DNA from: JAMXLO01 sp963818775 | GTDB lineage: Bacteria; Pseudomonadota; Alphaproteobacteria; Acetobacterales; Acetobacteraceae | Assembly (NCBI GenBank): GCA_963818775.1 | Contig: CAWFUF010000017.1 | Location: forward strand, 62,001-126,000 | Length of the DNA stretch: 64,000 bases | Direction of reading: 5' to 3' | Shown: piece by piece, positions 63,001 through 64,000 of the stretch | Layout: the number at the start of each line of letters is the position of its first letter | Numbering within the stretch: the stretch's first letter is position 1 | Notes under the pieces: generated by a model | Seen by the model: only the letters and a program-made list of their open reading frames with translations | What the model was told of the DNA's origin: nothing | Database searches by the model: none | Position numbers and translations under genes: made by a program

Positions 63001-63468
63001 ACAGACGATCGACAGGAACGTCGTCGCCTCGATCACGCCGTTGCCGGCGACCAGTTCGTCCTCGGCGAGATGCTCGGGCAGCAGACCGTATTTCACCGGC
63101 CCGAACAGCGTGGCCTGTACGCCGAGGCCGGTCAGCACGACCAACAGCCCTGGCACGCTCTCGGTCAGGAACGCCGCGGCTGCCGCTGCCATCAGCAGCA
63201 CCTCGGCCAGTTTATAGACCAGGATGACGCGCGGCTTTGGAAACCGGTCCGCCAGCTTGCCAGCGGTGGCGGAGAGCAGAATGTAAGGTGCGATGAACAG
63301 CGCCCCAGCGAGCGCCGACAGCCCGACGCCGCCAATGCTGAGTTCGAACAGCGCCAGCACGACCATGGCGTTCTTCACCAGGTTGTCGTTCAGCGCCCCG
63401 CAGGACTGCGCCAGCACCAGCGGCCACAGGCGACGGGTCTTCAGCAATCCGATCGGCGAGACGGACAT
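60040..63468 (-). CDS. LplT-PlsC-acyl-ACP synthetase fusion (Aas-type)
   Basis: A 1,142-residue three-module protein for lysophospholipid import and re-acylation. Residues about 1-400 are an LplT-like MFS domain (LWPLVLAQSCGALNDNLVKNA). About 430-600 is a PlsC acyltransferase with VANHQSYLDA (HxxxxD) and IIFPEGRMTRTGG. About 640-1,130 is an AMP-binding acyl-ACP/CoA ligase with VVLFTSGSEGAPKGVVLSH, GYGATETSPV and the C-terminal GRAKRFAKIGGEMVS with the lysine in GTGKVDYP. The ATG at 63468 starts with the MFS domain. In enterobacteria LplT and Aas are separate proteins; here all three are in one chain. A TetR-type regulator lies just upstream. Confidence 0.9.
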   Translation of the reverse strand: MSVSPIGLLKTRRLWPLVLAQSCGALNDNLVKNAMVVLALFELSIGGVGLSALAGALFIAPYILLSATAGKLADRFPKPRVILVYKLAEVLLMAAAAAAFLTESVPGLLVVLTGLGVQATLFGPVKYGLLPEHLAEDELVAGNGVIEATTFLSIVCGTVAGGALILLPHGTVWVGAAGVALALLGLFAAFLIPVSPAADPALRISPNLFAETWRVTRHAASIRPIWLSVLGLSWFWTMGATLMTEFPVVARDTLHSDGTVLTLLLSVFAIGVGVGSMQCARLLHGEVSARLVPFAALGISLFCWDFASSAASAGSIATAVEAVSSFAGWRMIVNLFLLAACGGVFSVPLYAIIQDAAAPSERSRMIAANNIMNALFMVAGAAAAAGLAAVGLRAPAVLHFAAVANLFVALWIVRILPHDVYRAILRWYFHRFHRLQVHGLEHYKAAGDCAVIVANHQSYLDACLIAACLPDSPTFAIHTAQAAKWYFKPFLAAVETFPVDVQSPYSVKRMVEAVRDHGRKLIIFPEGRMTRTGGLMKVYEGAAMVADKSHAKVVPICIDGLQFSHLGRMRGRLRLRWFPPLRLNILPPVLLAPPHSEDLTPRQRREVTGRALQDVMVDAVFRSKNTSKSLFTALLDARDAFGARTIIAEDIERKPIGYDRVVVGSAALGRALAGAAPGETHVALLMPNAIASLVAFMGLQAFGIVPCLLNISAGAAAMLSACRTAGVRTVISSRSFVEKGRLARVVERMSQEVRFVWLEDVRDTIGLRAKLRAKRDAWRASGLPGASTDPDAPAVVLFTSGSEGAPKGVVLSHRNLLTNCAQLASVIDFHGGDIAFNAMPMFHAFGLTGGTILPLVSGVRTFHYPTPLHYRIVPALIYDTDATICFSTDTFLNGWARYAHPYDFYAMRYIFAGAEKVREETRHLFADRFGARVLEGYGATETSPVLTLNTAMQCRPGTVGRLLPGIEWRLVPVAGIETGGRLHVRGLNVMLGYLHETTPGVLEPPEDGWYDTGDIVSVDAAGFVTIVGRAKRFAKIGGEMVSMGAAEALVASLWPDAQHAVISVPDARKGESLLLATTRQNVDTREVLALARARMIPEIMVPRAVLSVASMPLLGTGKVDYPAVQRLAEDARAGTREVAILA

Positions 63469-63485
63469 GGCGGTGTCCCTTTCGT

Positions 63486-64000
63486 TCACGACAGAGCGCG
63501 CCAGCACATGGCGACGATATCATCGGCACGTTGCAGCAGTCCGCCCTGCAGGCGGCCGTAAAGCCGGGCGGTGGCCGGCTGGACGATCAGCCCTATCAGC
63601 GCCATCGCCATGAGTTCGGGCTCGCGGCGCGGGATTTCGCCGGCCTCCATGGCGCCGGCGACGGCGCGGCAGATCACCTCGACCGGGTTCCTCTCGTCGC
63701 GCGCCACATCCCGCAGGAAGCCGTGCTGCGTCATGATCAGGAAGCGGAAGCGGACGTTGTCCTCGTCGTGCAGGCGGCAGATCGCGCGGACCATGCGGTC
63801 CAGGCGGAGGCGGAACGGGCCGGATCCGGCGCCGGCTTCGGCCAGCAGAGCGCCGTATTCGGCGTAGCCCTCGTGGAACAGTCCGGCCACAAGGGCGTCC
63901 TTCGAGGCGAAGTGGGCGTAGAGGTTGGACGCCTTCATATCGCAGGCCGCGGCGATGTCGCGCACCGAGACCGCGTCCACGCCATGCTCGACGAACAGGC
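63486..64000 (-). CDS. TetR-family transcriptional regulator, 5' end outside the window
   Basis: The frame runs off the right edge; the visible 171 residues include the recognition helices VSVRDIAAACDMKASNLYAHFASKD of a TetR helix-turn-helix and a helical C-terminal ligand domain. The last visible codons (LFVEHG) extend the domain N-terminally, so an ATG at 63980 is internal. It lies 17 bp upstream of the Aas-type fusion gene on the same strand and probably controls it and itself in response to acyl chains, which is inference. Confidence 0.85.
   Translation of the reverse strand, partial: LFVEHGVDAVSVRDIAAACDMKASNLYAHFASKDALVAGLFHEGYAEYGALLAEAGAGSGPFRLRLDRMVRAICRLHDEDNVRFRFLIMTQHGFLRDVARDERNPVEVICRAVAGAMEAGEIPRREPELMAMALIGLIVQPATARLYGRLQGGLLQRADDIVAMCWRALS

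Noticed and set aside
1..64000. CRISPR arrays, tRNA or rRNA genes, insertion sequences, phage genes
   Set aside because: I saw no regularly spaced repeats, cloverleaf-like tRNA sequences, rRNA stretches, transposase or integrase motifs.

Overview
The window is GC-rich bacterial chromosomal DNA, tightly packed on both strands, with many 4-5 nt start/stop overlaps and frequent GTG/TTG starts. Its gene content points to an alphaproteobacterium, most likely of the Acetobacteraceae/Rhodospirillales: ubiE and a Coq7-type quinone hydroxylase, coaBC, an mutM gene followed by an enoyl-CoA hydratase, TRAP, peptide-ABC and MFS transporters for organic acids, an aerobic class Ia ribonucleotide reductase, and dispersed GC-rich palindromic repeats. 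This assignment is inference from gene families and synteny; no rRNA or tRNA gene is visible.

Layout. 1-8.5 kb: a cut-off hypothetical gene, a Sir2 deacetylase plus luciferase-like flavoprotein pair, an MFS exporter, then the housekeeping block GNAT-coaBC-ubiE (minus) facing mutM-enoyl-CoA hydratase (plus), and a polysaccharide-export lipoprotein. 8.5-22 kb: a catabolic/transport region with a DUF2721 protein, an ACS-type MFS, an iron-type alcohol dehydrogenase, two peptide-ABC ATPases, an RraA-like aldolase, an Asp/Glu-racemase homologue, UDP-glucuronate decarboxylase, a DadA-like oxidase with two tandem peptide-binding proteins, and an esterase. 22-29 kb: palindromic repeats, a CO-dehydrogenase-like (form II) molybdo-hydroxylase operon with a small trailing gene, a VapC toxin with an unusual XRE-type antitoxin, a DUF2306 protein, a decayed second VapBC copy, and an esterase. 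29-38 kb: an 834-residue orphan membrane protein, a LivK-like binding protein with an IlvD/Edd dehydratase, a D-hydroxyacid dehydrogenase, a VOC protein and an MFS carrier. 38-44 kb: trmN6-like methyltransferase, nrdB preceded by a tandem pair of probable NrdR boxes, a small gene that seems to start at CTG, a methyltransferase, a GST, and the operon dsbB-coq7-hydrolase-nuclease/phosphatase. 45-51 kb: an enolase-superfamily enzyme with an AroQ-like protein that has lost catalytic residues, a DHA2 MFS pump, a complete TRAP transporter (DctPQM) and an SDR. 51-64 kb: a DUF1254 pseudogene, an unrecognised P-loop protein with a 74-residue partner, a SAM-cyclase-AAA-TPR adenylate cyclase interrupted by one extra base, a broken NmrA-like remnant, a DUF2092/glycine-rich pair, a giant LplT-PlsC-acyl-ACP synthetase fusion and its TetR neighbour, cut by the window edge.

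How it fits together: many units look like uptake-plus-catabolism cassettes for carboxylic and sugar acids (MFS/TRAP/ABC uptake with IlvD/Edd, D-hydroxyacid dehydrogenase, enolase-superfamily, RraA and SDR enzymes). The most notable non-routine signals are the repeat element translated as the N-terminus of an ABC ATPase, the XRE-VapB hybrid antitoxin beside its decayed copy, the active-site-depleted AroQ homologue, the CTG start, the NrdR operator pair, the altered MutM zinc finger, and several gene lesions clustered at 51-58 kb.
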